DNA from: Orthonyx spaldingii
Lineage: Eukaryota > Chordata > Aves > Passeriformes > Orthonychidae
Direction: 5' to 3'
DNA: 64,000 nucleotides
NCBI GenBank assembly: GCA_013397795.1
Contig: VZTJ01000553.1
Span: 1 to 64,000, forward strand
The notes under the pieces are model-generated. The model had not been told where the DNA came from. It saw only the letters and a list, made by a program, of their open reading frames with translations, and did not search any database. Below, one piece after another: positions 38,056-50,338 of this stretch. Every line of letters starts with the position of its first letter. Positions within the stretch are counted from its first letter, which is position 1. Position numbers and translations under genes: made by a program.

Positions 38056-40043
38056 CTGAATGTATATGATGCAATTTCCGATTTCTTGTTTAGCAGCACA
38101 ACTTCTGAAAACACCTTTTTCTTATGAAACATACATTTTATTGCCCTTGTAAGTTTATAGCTCCTCAGTGCAGCACATTACAAGAACAAAAAATGTCTGA
38201 GATCAGGAAAACAAAAATGGAATTTCTGAAAGAAAAAATTGCATCCACAACTTTTGCAAACTTTGAGACCCCAGTATGTGCACCTTTCTAAACTTTCTAA
38301 AGGTTTATTTGGTTCAATTACACATTTATTTGCTGTACTTTCTAAATCCCAGTTGCTTTTGAATCTTATTTTATGTCTGTTCAGGACAAGATGAAGCATT
38401 CCTTTTCTGTGCTCAGTGAACAATGTGTTTTACAGCGTTAGTAAATCAAAGTTACTGATTCTTTCAAATCAAAGTTGCATATATGTTTGAATTCACAATG
38501 CCTTAATACATTATAAAGCTTTTCACATTAGGCCATAAATAAGTGTAAATTCTTAAGACTGTTCTTGCCCAAACCTGTTGGCACTGCATGATTACATTCA
38601 GACTTAGTGCAGGTAATTATGTGTGTGTGTCTGCTCTAATTTCTAGTAAATGTATACACAAGAACAAAGGCAACCTTTCCTGTCATACCAAGTGCAGAGA
38701 GATACATTAAAACTAACAAAGCAGAAAGGGGACTCAAATTGAAGCAGTTTTTAAAATGACAGCTTAATGAAAGCAGTGTGAAAATACCATCAGTTGGATG
38801 GAAAACAGCTGTTCTTCACTATTCCTGAATGATGGAATGTTATGAGATAATTAAATATTTTTTTTACCAGTCTATGTCAGGCATGGCCTATCCCCTTTAA
38901 TATCACAGCAGTGACACTCCACAAAACCTTTCAGATGATCTGTAGATTCTGTAATGGTCCTTCTGCACTAAAGAAATCCTTCAGAAGTGTTGCCTGCCAT
39001 CATTCATGGATGCATAATTAAGTTACAACTTGCATTTTGTTTTAAATAAAAATCTGGGAATGTAAACTAACTAAAAAAACTTATGATAAAATGTAGTAAT
39101 GTTATTCAGGAGATATGAAAATGAGAATTTAATAAATGGCATTACATAAATCTACTCCATTACCTATCATTTTGTCTGAATCCATAAATACTAACTATAA
39201 ACTGTGATGAAAGTGATTTGTCATCCTTACAGATTTCCTCTATTTGCTGATTTTTGTTTAATGGTTTCAAGCAATGTTTCCAATCGATCATTTTCCATTT
39301 CTGCCCTGTATTTTATCCTCCACCTTGCATTTTCAGAGCGGTATTACACATCCAAGTTGCGCCTTCATTGTAACACAAAACCTTCCTTGATTGTAAACAG
39401 CAGCAAGTTCGTCACTATTTCATGTTCATTCTTTACAGTGTGATATAAATGGTGCCTTACTGCCAACATACATAAAAACATTTGCAATTCTAGTAGAGTC
39501 ATTCATGCTGCTGGGGTCAAGGGTGTGCCATTACTTCAAGTTTAAAATCCTCTGATATAACTCAACAGTGCATATTTGCTCCAGGCAGGTGGCACAAAGG
39601 TTCTCAGAATTTATAATTTTTTTCTCCAGAATAGGAAACTAATTGGTCATTTGTTTTGTGTTCCAAAAGGGAAAGAAAAAAATCAAGGAGAAGTTTGGAA
39701 CAATTTGAAAGTGACTCTGATAAGTACTCTTACAAAATGTATCTGGGCAGGTGATTAGCCCATGATTTATAGACAAAACACTGGGGGAGAGGATAACAAT
39801 TAAATGAGAACAGACACTGGGGATATTTTTCTGCAAAACTGTTTAAATCTCAATACTTATTAGATAATGTCACTTTGTTTATTATGCACTACACCTTATA
39901 CATTTTCACATACATGTTTCTGAATTTACTTCCCTGGGACTGGTGATAATCAGGCCTGTGCTTTGAGAAGAGTTGGCAAGTGAATTTTAGTCCTGACAGT
40001 GCCATTGTTGGCAGGTTGCTTTCTCTGTTTCTTGGGGTCAGGG

Positions 40044-40152
40044 AGGTTGTTTGTTTGTTTCCGGTTTTGTTTTATTTTGTTGTTGTTGTTTTCATGGTTT
40101 TTTTGGAGGATTTTGTTGTTGTTTGGGAGGAGTTGTTTGGGTTTTTTTTAAT
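40044..40152. repeat. T/G-rich low-complexity tract
   Basis: GTTT and GTT runs separated by GG. The apparent 63- and 74-codon frames here are phenylalanine/valine/cysteine low complexity. Confidence 0.8.
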
Positions 40153-41104
40153 ATTTTATATTTTATTTTGACCTGTTTGTCTTGTCTGTCTTATTCGGTC
40201 TATACTCTCTCCCTATTCCTGTCTTGTAGGAGCAGCAGTAACAAGGAGTTGTTTGGGTGCTTGGCCACCAGCTGAGGTCAGACCACTGTGCTTACAGTCA
40301 GATAGATATATATATGGGTTTTTTTTGACTAGATAAAATACACACATGTACCAAAAAATCTGAATATTTCTGTAAACTCTTAGCAAGCAGTTTAAACCTC
40401 ACTGTTAAGGTCTGTTATGAGTCCTGGTGTGCTGGTTATTTTTGTCAAAGTTCTGATTTAAAGAAGTATAGGCTCCTCTTTTGAATATGATGTAGTTTTT
40501 ATACTCCCCAGCCAAACGTCAAATTGCAATATCCACTGAGAGCATTTCTGAAGCCATAAAATGTTGTTATCTCAGCAATTCATTTTCAACCCATTGAGGA
40601 AATATGAATGTTTACAACTGAGGTGTGATATCAAGCCCTAGCATTAAAAATACTGTGCGAAGTCTTGAGGTCACTGAAATCAGAGATCAGCTGCCTCCAC
40701 AAAGGCATAATTGTTATGTCTGAAGCTTTACAGAGAGTTGCTATCTGGTTAATATAAAAGAATGACAAAAACATTGCAAAGTGTCCAAGGAAGATAGGTC
40801 ATAGTTTCAGTTCAGTTACAGGTTAGTTCAAGAGCCAGTGCTAATATTGCTGATACTAGTGGGGCAAAACTTTCACCATATAGAAGTGAAAACACTGAGA
40901 ACTGCAGAAAAACATTAAACAAACTACAATATTTCCTTATCCAATTGATGTATAGAAAACATACACAGAAACTATCACATGGTTTTGGGACAATCTGTCG
41001 TTATGATGGAGGATGAACATAGTTCCAAAGGAATAAGTGAACAAATGTTTCTTCAAAGTCAGATATAAAGATATGAAGAGAGAAAAGTACACAGGTGAAT
41101 ATTA

Positions 41105-41126
41105 TGCACATACACACACACACAAG
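41105..41126. repeat. (CA)n microsatellite
   Basis: About nine CA units, with one early interruption. Confidence 0.85.
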
Positions 41127-41639
41127 TAAAATAAACAAATATAATAAATCACTAATAAACATTGCTTGGAAGGCATAGTTATTGGCTTATGTTTGTAGAA
41201 AATTTTTTCCTTTTACATTAGTAGCAAACTACATCCACAGCAGAAAAAAGAAGAAAAAAAACAAAAAGAAAAACAAACAAACACACAAAAAAACCCAAAA
41301 AGAGACATTTTTGGTTTGAAAAAAGCCCTATAAACATGTTGCACTTTGTTACACCACAGACACTTAATGTATGGGCTAAACCAAGGTTGCTTTGGGTAGA
41401 TACAAAGGAGAAATACCGACCAGATTTTCTCAAGAGCTAAACATCACACAAAAGTTTGCTGGCAAAAATATAGAAAATTAAGGAAACTTTGGCAAAAGAA
41501 TAAACACAACATCAAATTTAATGTAAAACACTTATTATAACATTACTTAGCATTAATTTAGCATTTACTTAGCTCATTCAAGCTAAAAACCCTTACACCT
41601 GTAAGATACTAAGTTATTCAAAAATATTCCATGGAAAAG

Positions 41640-42075
41640 AGAATTAAGTGAAGAGAGAGAGAAAGACAGAAAGGGTACAGAAAGACACACGTATGGCTAC
41701 CAACTCCTAGGGCTCCAGAACAAGTTAGAAACTCCAGAAGGCAGGGTCCAGAGGAATGACCAATTCACAGTCAACCCCTGTTACACCCTTAACCCTTCAT
41801 GGGCCTGTCCCTCAGGTGGGACTTCTGGTCACTTAGTCAGCAGTTAGCAGTGCCTCTCCTGTGTGATTGATTAATTGATTGATTGATTGACAGCTCTGCT
41901 AGACTGGGGATCTGGGGTCAGGGCACTTTCTCACTAGAAGCAAGTCCTGACCCACCCCCAGCCACACACACACAGGCATTGGCTCGAGCCACTGAATTCA
42001 TCCAGCCTCTGACATGCATTCAGCACTCCGGAACAATCCTCTCCTGATGCTCATCCAGATGAAAATAAATGCACA
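41640..42075. other. GC-richer patch, possible old LTR; contains (ATTG)n
   Basis: The base composition rises sharply against the AT-rich flanks. It opens with a purine-rich GAGAGAGAGAAAGACAGAAAG and contains an (ATTG)n microsatellite at about 41867-41891. These resemble parts of avian retroviral LTRs, but I could not find ends, a TATA box or a flanking duplication. Call it unidentified. Confidence 0.35.
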
Positions 42076-42412
42076 CTTGCAGTGTCCTTTCTTGTTGTAC
42101 CACATGCATTATAATTATCTAGCAATCAAATCAATTTAAACTTTATCATGAAAATATAAGTGGATTTTTTTGATAAGAGTGATACTGGTGCAAAATTTTG
42201 CCTTTAAAGCTGAATTTAACACTATTTTAGGAGACAGTCCTGAGATTTATCAACTGTTCAGTAAGAGACTGAAATTATCTTTTACGTGCATATCTTCCTG
42301 TACACTCGCTGATTGTTTGTAGGTGGATAGCATGGTTCTACTTAAAGGTTATATTTGTTGTAATAGCTTTCTTCAAAAATCTGCATTTATAAACATAATA
42401 GTTTAGGACACT

Positions 42413-42739
42413 GTGCTGTATATTTGGAGAAAATGGTGCAGCGTGCACCATGTTAGAGGGCTCTTGCACTGTGAATACTCATTTCTGGGAACTCCAGCTG
42501 ATTACAACAAGACCGTTGTACCTTGCAGGTCTAGGGTGAGTCCTAGATCAGTCATTGATCTGATGCATAAATGGAAGGATCCGCATGGGTCTTTCATTAA
42601 AGAGCTGCCTGAGATGCTAGCTACTGCCCTAGCTACATGGCAATGTGCTGACAGTTACAGCAATTGCCTAGGAACAGGAGGGGAAAAAAAAACCGGCTTA
42701 AGCAAAGCCACAGATCTGCAAGCGGATATCAGAATTTAA
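42413..42739 (+). other. Unexplained 108-codon open frame
   Basis: This is an uninterrupted ATG-to-stop frame in a locally GC-richer stretch, outside any element I recognise. The protein has a WKDPHGSFIKELPE stretch and a lysine/glycine-containing tail, with no signal peptide, membrane segment or domain I know. Neighbouring DNA is non-coding and no promoter or convincing splice sites are visible; a CTTGCAGGTCTAGG string at about 42525 resembles a weak 3' splice site. It may be an old transposon, a single exon or chance. I would not call it a gene. Confidence 0.2.
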
Positions 42740-43896
42740 AGTTCCTAAAATGCAGGAACAAAGTTTGTAAGCAAAGTTCTCAGACTAAAATAAGAAAACT
42801 GAGTTACTAAGGAAGCGTGCCTTTTAGGTGTTTGCTGAACATCAAATCTTAGCAATTGAGCAAGTTTGCATACCGTGTATAATTCATACAAACAAAATTA
42901 CAATTAAGAAGAGTAAGTAAAGGAAAATAATTCATATTTAAGCTGATCAGAAAGATAGCAAAAAGCTCTCCTTAACAGAGAACTTGAAGAGAAGCCTAAT
43001 GCCCAGAGAGTGTAAGAAAAAGCTAATCTGACTATCATTCCAAGTGCTAGAGGCACTTTTCTGAAGGTTGGATGAAATAACTTTGCAAACCACTGGGTAT
43101 AAGGATGTGCCATACTTAATCTAAACCTTTGGTTGTTTCAGACTTTTTAACCTCTAGGCAATGGCAAATCCTTCTGTAACAATTTATGCAGGGTGAAACT
43201 GAGATCATGCACAAGAGAACAGCTTACAGCAGATATTGGTTTACATGTCATTTACACGTCAATTACAATGCAATTTCCTGCCAATTGAAGCACACCTATG
43301 ATGTCTAGCTAGAATGGGAAATGGCCATAGCAATAGAAACTTCTTGCAGTATTACATGTACAGTCTCTCTGCCTCAATTTTCTTAAGCACATTAAGCAGC
43401 CCTTAGCTGTGTTTGGCTTCTAGGCAACTCTTGGTAGGCTGACCTCTTTACAGTTAAATAAGTTAGGTTGCTTAAAAGTAGGATGCTTAGTCTGTCCAAA
43501 GTTCAGCTAGCTCCTGTATGTGATAGGAAATATAATGAAAAATTCAGCAAATCCAAACACTTACATGGACATGATTTCTACTTAGATGCCATTAGCACAT
43601 TAAAAAAGACGTTAAAAAAAAATTACAGTTTTGATTGAATCTTAATTTTTTTTTCCACTCTGTAAAGAACTTACCTTGAAAATCAATATTCAGAACTCAT
43701 TTGTCAAACAGGCATGCTTACTATGGCTGAAAAACAGGTGGAGGAGAGGAGGAAAATAATCTGTGAAAGGGAAGGTTGACTACCTGATTTGCAGATGTGA
43801 ACTACTTTTTGATCATTGCCTTAGATTCTTGGTAGCTAAATTTTGAGTGACTAGCCACTGATAGAAAGGAATGAAAAAGGAACCAGGAGGTAAAAA
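42740..43896. other. AT-rich unique DNA, no gene recognised
   Basis: No element or coding frame is supported. Confidence 0.55.
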
Positions 43897-43959
43897 GGAA
43901 GGAAGGAAGGAAGGAAGGAAGGAAGGAAGGAAGGAAGGAATGAAGTAAGGAAGGAAGGG
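43897..43959. repeat. (GGAA)n microsatellite
   Basis: About 11 uninterrupted GGAA units (43897-43940), then degenerate units. The serine/phenylalanine/proline-rich minus-strand frame across it is a repeat artefact. Confidence 0.95.
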
Positions 43960-44476
43960 GAATTGATAAAACAAGGAAGAAAGAGAGGGAATAGGAGCTG
44001 TTTAACTTGCATCTGCACACTAAATGCATTCTCTGAAGTGCAGGAAACTGAGTACTACATACCTAGTGGACTCCTGTATTAAGTGATTTATGTTAAAGTT
44101 TTATCCCACTCTATATTTTCATAAACTGTTTATTTGAGTTACAAAGGAAACTACAAATCTGCAATTGATAACTGATTTTTCCATAATCAACTATTTAGCT
44201 AAAAACCATCTGGTAACTTTCCATATGCAATCAGCTCATTCTTCAGATTTTCATTTCAAATTACTTTTTATGATATCCAAAAGTCCCTTCCTATAGGGGG
44301 AAAGGAAATTAATCCATGTCCCATTGTTTCTTGTTGCATAAAACTAAATCCTGTGCTTCTTCCTCCTTCCTTTGGGAATTCCTGTGGTGCAGTACAAAGC
44401 ATGCATTAAAGGAGAGATGTTTTAATGGATCATTAGCTCTCTCACTGGAGGCTTCAGCCAAGGAAATATTTTGCTG

Positions 44477-44514
44477 NGGAAGGAGGGAGGGAGGGAGGGA
44501 GGGAGGGAGGGAGG
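44477..44514. repeat. (GGGA)n microsatellite next to an ambiguous base
   Basis: About eight GGGA units directly follow an N at 44477, so the repeat length and the local reading frame are uncertain. Confidence 0.93.
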
Positions 44515-46300
44515 CAAAACAAACACCTGTAGCAAAATCTATACAGTATTTTAAGCAGCAACAATGTCCTCTTCTGTAAAAGCTATTTAAGTTCTATCAG
44601 GAAACCGGCCCTTTGATGAAAGGCACCTGTTTCAAATTGAACATCTATAAATTAGTATTTTCTTTAAAGCACTCAGAATCCCTTTGTTTCTGATAAAAAT
44701 ACACCTCATTTTCATCGAAATGTTGAGAGACTTGAACCCTGCTGTCGTCTTAAGAGAAGTAGCATCATTTTTAAAAAATGTTGACTTCATGCCACATCTG
44801 AGTTGGATGGAAGCTTTCCTCTTTCTGTTAGCAGTACTTGCATACTGACACCCTTTTCAAAGATGGTAGTAAAGCCTATGTGAGGTTTAAACAGAAGTTC
44901 TCCAGTTGCAAAGCTGATGGTAGTTGTAGATGGGACGCAGGGCTTTTTGTTACAGCAACACTGTGTCCCCTGAGCTAACCATTTTGCCGTTTGGTCTCCC
45001 ATATTTACAAAAGCTGTCTAAAGTTGTCTTTGCAGGCTTGGCAGGCTCAGATGTGTAGGAGAGGTAAAGCTTTCTCAGTGCCCTGGCTGCCCTTGCACTT
45101 GTGCTGTGTGCTCTGAACAGCATCACTCTGCTCCAGGTCACCTCAGAGCCTTGTTAAGGCACAGTTCCTCACACCTCCCCTCCCCACTGTATGCTTAGCT
45201 GCAGTTTGCAAAGGTTAGGAGGGCTGCTGAAGTAATTGATTCTGATTCTGCTTCTGTTACAATACCAGTGAAAATCCAACTGATTTTATTGGAAGTAGAC
45301 TAACAGTTGTAATAAAGATAGACGAGAGGAAAAGTGGTATGTTAGGGAAACTAATCCTTGCACCAGCTTATGTAGAATTGTTTCTGATGGGAAAAGCATA
45401 GGTGACTACTCTGATCAAAAGTGTAAGCTTAGTTTTATTTGCATCTAGATCTGCCAGAAGAATCTGGATGTGTTAAAAAAACTGCATATGGAGTTTTATG
45501 TCTTTATTTGACTATAGGAATTCTGTAATCTTAATGATCACATCATACCAAGATGAGATATCAATGTCTCATACAGTTTGAGATTGCAATGAGTTGCCCA
45601 GAAGGTCTTTGCATGTGGTAATTACATACCATCATTTTACAGTGGAAACAATGTGTTTGAGAATGAATGCTTGAGATCTCCAAAATGTCTCCTGAAAGAA
45701 CAGAGGTTATTGTAGAATCAATATCTCCTTTAAAACTAATGGTTATGTTTCTTAATATTTTATACAGAGAAATAGTTATGCCACATAAGAAACTTGAGAA
45801 GGAAATACATCTTTTAAATTTAATGAATCAACCAAAATACCTCATATTGTCTGAAAATAACATGACTCTTTTAGAAGAGTCTTTGAGCAAGTCAGCTGGT
45901 GTATAGTATTTCAAGCTGAAAATAAAGAGAACAATAGCATTCTTTTAGCCCTCTTCGGGATCAATAGCTGTTTGGAAGAGATGAGATCCTTCTGATTATT
46001 TAGGACAAATCTATCTTTGTCAACAGCCTGGTGTGGTTCATCAGACACTTAGTAGGAAGAGATTTAAATTAGGAATAACCGGAGATGGAGAGATTTCTCA
46101 AAAAGTAAGGAAGCTGTGTGTGGAGTAGGCAAACCAAAGGCCTGAGGTGATGGGAGCAGAGCTGGACATAGTAGTTAACAAAACAGGAGTGAAATGCAAT
46201 CTGTTTGGGAAGAGGCATGAAAAGAAGGAACTGCCTGAAAAACAGCCTTGTTGGAAAAGCTCTCAAGCCTGTACTCAGTAGTCAGCACACTTGAGTGTCC
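44515..46300. other. Mostly unique DNA, no gene recognised
   Basis: The stretch 44790-45200 is GC-richer and has two overlapping minus-strand frames (71 and 63 codons, 44787-45002 and 44950-45141) with no family I recognise. It could be a decayed retrocopy or an old transposon. The rest is AT-rich with nothing identified. Confidence 0.45.
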
Positions 46301-46305
46301 CTCTG

Positions 46306-47462
46306 TGGTGGTTTGACCCTGGCTGGATGTCAGGTGTCCACCAAAGCCTCTCTGTCACTCCCCTCCTCAACTGCACAGAGGAAGAAAAATATAACAAATG
46401 GTTGAGATAAGGGCAGGGATGGATAGACCACTCATCAACTATCCTGATGGACAGAATGGATTTAATTTATGGTATTAATTTTTTGACAACCAAAGGAGAA
46501 TAAAATAATAATGAATACAAAAAAACTTAAAACACCTTTGCCTCATCCCTCCCTTCTTCCTAGACTTAACTTTACTCCCAAATTTTCTACCTCCTTCCCC
46601 TAAGCAGTGCAGGGGAACAGGAATGGGAGTTGTGGTCAGTTCATCACATGTTGTCTCTGACACCTGTAAAGAAAGAACCTTGCAATCTTCTGCTCCAGCC
46701 TGGAGTTCTTCCCGCAGAAGACAGTCCTTTGCAAACTGTTCCAATGTTAGTCCTTCCCATGGGCCACAGGAGACAGTCTTCCACAAACTTTTCCATAATG
46801 GGTCCTTCCTGTGGGCTGCAGTTCTTCATGAACTGTTCCAGCATTGGTCCATTCCACAGAGTGCAATCCTTTATGAACAGACTACATCAACATGAGACCC
46901 CCTTGCTATGGATCACAAGTCCTGACAGCAAACCTACTCCAACGAGGGCTCTTCTCTCCAGAGGGTCAGGGGTCCTGACAGAAGCCTGCTCCAATATGGG
47001 CTTTCTACAGGGTCACAGAATCTTTTGAGCATTCACCTGCTCTGGCATGGAGTTCTCTACAACTGGCACGTGGATCTCTGCATCCCTGTGGACCCCATGG
47101 CCTGCAGGGGCACGGCTGCCTCACCATGGGCTGCACCACAGGCTGCACGGGAATCTGATCTCCAATGCATGAAGTATCTCCTGCCCCTCCTTCTGCCTTG
47201 ACCTGGCTGTCTGCAGAATTGTTCCTCTCTCACATTCTCACTGTTCTCTGCTAGCTGCTGCTGAGCAGTAATTTTTCCCATTTTTAGATCTATTATCCCA
47301 GACTGCTACCATCATTGCTGAGACACTCAGCCTTGGCCAACAACAGTGAATCTGTCTTAGAGCCAGCTTTGTTGGACATAAAGGAAGCTTCTAGAACCTT
47401 CCTATAGAAACCAACCCTGTAACTGCGCTGCTACCAAAACCTTGCCACACCCTCCTAATACA
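46306..47462 (-). mobile_element. Long ERVL-type LTR with internal 45-bp repeats
   Basis: On the minus strand the LTR starts TGTATTAGGAGGG and runs through GGCAAGGTTTTGGTAGC near its start. It ends CAGGGTCAAACCACCA(CA), the ends of a long avian ERVL-type LTR family. Length is about 1.16 kb. Flanks CTCTG (46301-46305) and ATCTG (47463-47467) match at four of five positions. An alternative trimming (46304-47449) gives exact CCCTC flanks but an end that fits the family less well. From about 46690 to 47075 it holds about eight degenerate units of 44-52 bp, each opening CTGCTCCAGCNTGG-like on the plus strand. Frames of 90-132 codons here are by-products of these repeats. Confidence 0.82.
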
Positions 47463-47559
47463 ATCTGTGAAATGCCCCTAGTGCACACTGTATGAAAAAA
47501 CCAAACCAAACAAAAAAAAACCCCAAACAAACCAGAAGGAGTTAGAAGTGTGTTCTCTC

Positions 47560-48205
47560 ATAATGCTACATCAGTGGATCAGGGAAGTGTGATCAGAGAG
47601 CTCCCAAGAAAGAAGTGCTGTAATTGTTGGATACAGGCTCCTTAGAAAGAAGAGTGGGAAGGTGAAAAGAATGATTTTCTCTTTATGTGAGAAAGCAGAA
47701 GGAGTGCACAGAGCTCTCTCCAGGGACAGATATGGAGCCAGATGGATGAAGGTCAGCAGGTGGACCAGCATGGTTGCTGTTGCAGTAGGTATCTGCTACA
47801 GATCTCCTGAGCAGGAAGAAGTAGTGGCTGAGGCCTTCTTCAGATGACTGAAGGAAACATCACATTTACAGGCCCTGGTCATTATGAGAGACTTTAACCA
47901 CCCTGATATCTTTTGGAGGGACTAAACAAAAGGGTTCAAGCAGTCTTGGAGAATTTCTAGAGCATGTGGATGATGGGGGATCGAGGAGCCAAGAAGGCAG
48001 ATTGCTCTGCTGGTCCTGCTACTTATGAGCAAGGAAGAAATGGTCATGGATGTGCAAGTCAGGGGTAGTCTTGGCTGCAGGGACCATGAGATTGTGGGTT
48101 CATGATCCTACAAAAAGGGTGAAGGGCAGAAAGCAGGACCACAGCACCAGGTTTCAGGAGAGTAGACTTTGGTCTTTTTAGGGTCTGCTTGCCCAGTAAT
48201 GTATT
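47560..48205 (+). mobile_element. CR1 LINE fragment, endonuclease part of ORF2
   Basis: The plus-strand translation gives, in broken frame, VGICYRSPEQEE, then QALVIMRDFNHPDIFWRD, the CR1 endonuclease signature around the GDFN-HPDI motif. The conserved glycine before DFN is arginine here. Farther on are the expected GCAGGGACCATGAGATTGTG block (GCxDHE-type) and AGAGTAGACTTTGGTCTTTT. Stops interrupt the frame after AFFR and after FWRD. Neither the CR1 3' tail nor the reverse transcriptase is attached. It is the only CR1 piece here on the plus strand and the only one covering the endonuclease. It is dead. Confidence 0.85.
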
Positions 48206-50332
48206 ATAAGTTATTACAGCATTTCAGATTTTTTGACAGAGCCAGGGAAGTGCTAGATTTTTTTCAAATGTATGTGTCTATTGGTAACTCACAGTTCTAT
48301 GATAGGAGAATGTTTTCTGGATTTTTGAGGTAAATACTGGTTTTGTAAGTAGTTTTGTCTTCATTTATACTTTAAATTTAGAGACTGCACTGATATGAAT
48401 AAATATCAGGATATTCAAATGTAATTCTCCACCCCAGTAGTCCCAATTAAGGCAGGAGACTGAATATCCTTGTTATGTTTGTGTTACTTGCTATAAAACC
48501 CTTCCTTAAAACCTTTTCTTGGAGAAGGGTCTGCAAAGACATGACATGGCTAATGCAGTCATATGTTGTCTCTGCTGCTTACCACAATGATCAGTACAGG
48601 CTAATGGTTTTCTCAAATTCCTCCATGCACTGTGTTCATCTTTTGCTTCCTCATGCTTATACTGTAGCTCTTCCAAGCAGGAAGAGTTTTCATAATGGTC
48701 AGTTCTTTTATTTACTGTGTTTGTATGGAAGATCCTTCCCTTTGGATAATTCTAAGGACAGCCTTGGCTGGATACAGTGACAAGTACTAGTGTTTGTAAC
48801 TATTACATTTGTAACAAAACACTGTTTTTGTTGTTATTCTTGTTTATGCATCTGAGAAGATCATCTGTTTGCATAAACATAAACTTATTTTTTGGCCTGA
48901 AACTGCTCTCCCTAAAACTTGATGAGTGCCAGGAATACAGCTTTTAACACCTGGCATCTTACACTCTTCTTCACTGCTGAGTAGAATTCAAAACCAAAAT
49001 ACTCTGTCTTTTAATTCATTTTGTCACAACTAGGCAGGTTTTTTGGTGTAACTCACTAGTTCACTTCACTTTTTGTTCTCATGTTAAGAAGAAAATCTCT
49101 AACTACCCAAAACTTTATTCTGAATTTAGAATTAGTTGATGTGACTCTTCAAGAAAAATAAGTGCAATTGGCCTAGACAGATTTAAAATCCCTGTCACTA
49201 AGGTAGGTATTTCACTGCCTGAGAGTGACAATGAACTTAAAGTTGCAGACCAGACTGCATCACCTTCTGTTGTTTATGTTCTTTGTTCCTTTCTTTTCCT
49301 CTCAAGAAATATAATCTAGTCATAAAATCTAAGGTATGTTCAATAGTCTCTAATCAGGCAACAGAAAATATGATCTATGCAGCTGTGATTTTGCAAATCA
49401 GACACTGTCTTTCCACTATGCCATGAAAATAAGTTACAGCTCTTGAGCATCCCACAGAAACTCCATCTTGGCCTTTTTCCAGATGAAAGAAAACAGCTGG
49501 CTTGAAGAGTGAGGAAACACAGTAAAACTAAAATAAACTCTGAATTTAAATGTTTACACACACAACATGTGAGAGAATTTAATCTTCACTGAAAATTTTA
49601 GGAGAAATTTCATATTTGATTCCCATCCTAGTTCCTCTACTTCATTTTTTATTGGTCTTTTGAAACACTGAAAACCTACTCTGGGTTCTGCAGTCCCACC
49701 TATGATATAGAATGCACTATGGTGTCAGTAGTGACTTTAGATTGCTCTCTAAAAGCATGTCAATGGATGTGAGTGTTAGAATCAACAGGTTTCATTTATC
49801 TCAATCCAGGGATATATTCTGATAACAGATCAGCTAAACTGGGCAGCCTGTCTTTCCTTAGAGGAAACAACCATGTTTTCATTAAAAAAAAACCAACAAA
49901 CTTTTAAAATGAGTCCATTTTTTGGTTTTAATGTTTGAAATTGGAAAAATTATGGATTTTTTTCAGAAGTAAGACAGAAAAAAGAAACAACACAAACCAA
50001 AACAACCCCTCTACCTAAGTTATATTTAAAATAAATCTAAAATTGTTTTAAAATTACTCCCCTTACTCAACAATTTAAATCAGCTTAAGTTAATTTAATA
50101 ATTTGTGTGTCCTATTTGTTAAATGTAACAGAGTAACTGCCTGATTTCAGCTTGTTTCAAGACTTTGCTTATTATTATAATGGGTATAATTGAATATCCA
50201 ATTCTATACTAATCTAATTTGCATCAGACTTAATGTGATTCAGAATTATGGATTATCGTTATATTTGGTTTCTTATAAGTTTCTAACAATCAAAATGTGC
50301 AAAAGAAAAGGATTACTATTACACTATAAATA
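48206..50332. other. AT-rich unique DNA, no gene recognised
   Basis: A 101-codon plus-strand frame at 48475-48780 lacks any domain I recognise and is probably chance. Nothing else was identified. Bases 50333-50338 (TATTTA) are the left target-site duplication of the next LTR. Confidence 0.55.
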
Positions 50333-50338
50333 TATTTA

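Larger units (their letters stand above)
37330..41640. other. Mostly unique DNA with simple repeats
   Basis: No gene was recognised. A pyrimidine-rich tract lies near 37490-37570. The stretch 37640-37910 is GC-richer, with an 83-codon plus-strand frame of no recognisable family. Other simple repeats are listed separately. Confidence 0.5.

Noticed and set aside
43802..44029. 75-codon minus-strand frame with repeated LPSF units
   Set aside because: Translation of the (GGAA)n microsatellite.
46630..47028. 132-codon plus-strand frame
   Set aside because: Lies on the antisense strand of an ERVL-type LTR and follows its internal tandem repeats.
46304..47449. Alternative boundaries of the long ERVL-type LTR giving an exact CCCTC duplication
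   Set aside because: The family start on the minus strand (TGTATTAGG) lies 13 bases farther out, so the exact match is more likely chance; kept as an alternative.
48285..48305. Possible CR1 tail (GTTCTATGATAG) downstream of the plus-strand CR1 endonuclease piece
   Set aside because: The expected CR1 3' region between them is absent, and the match is short.
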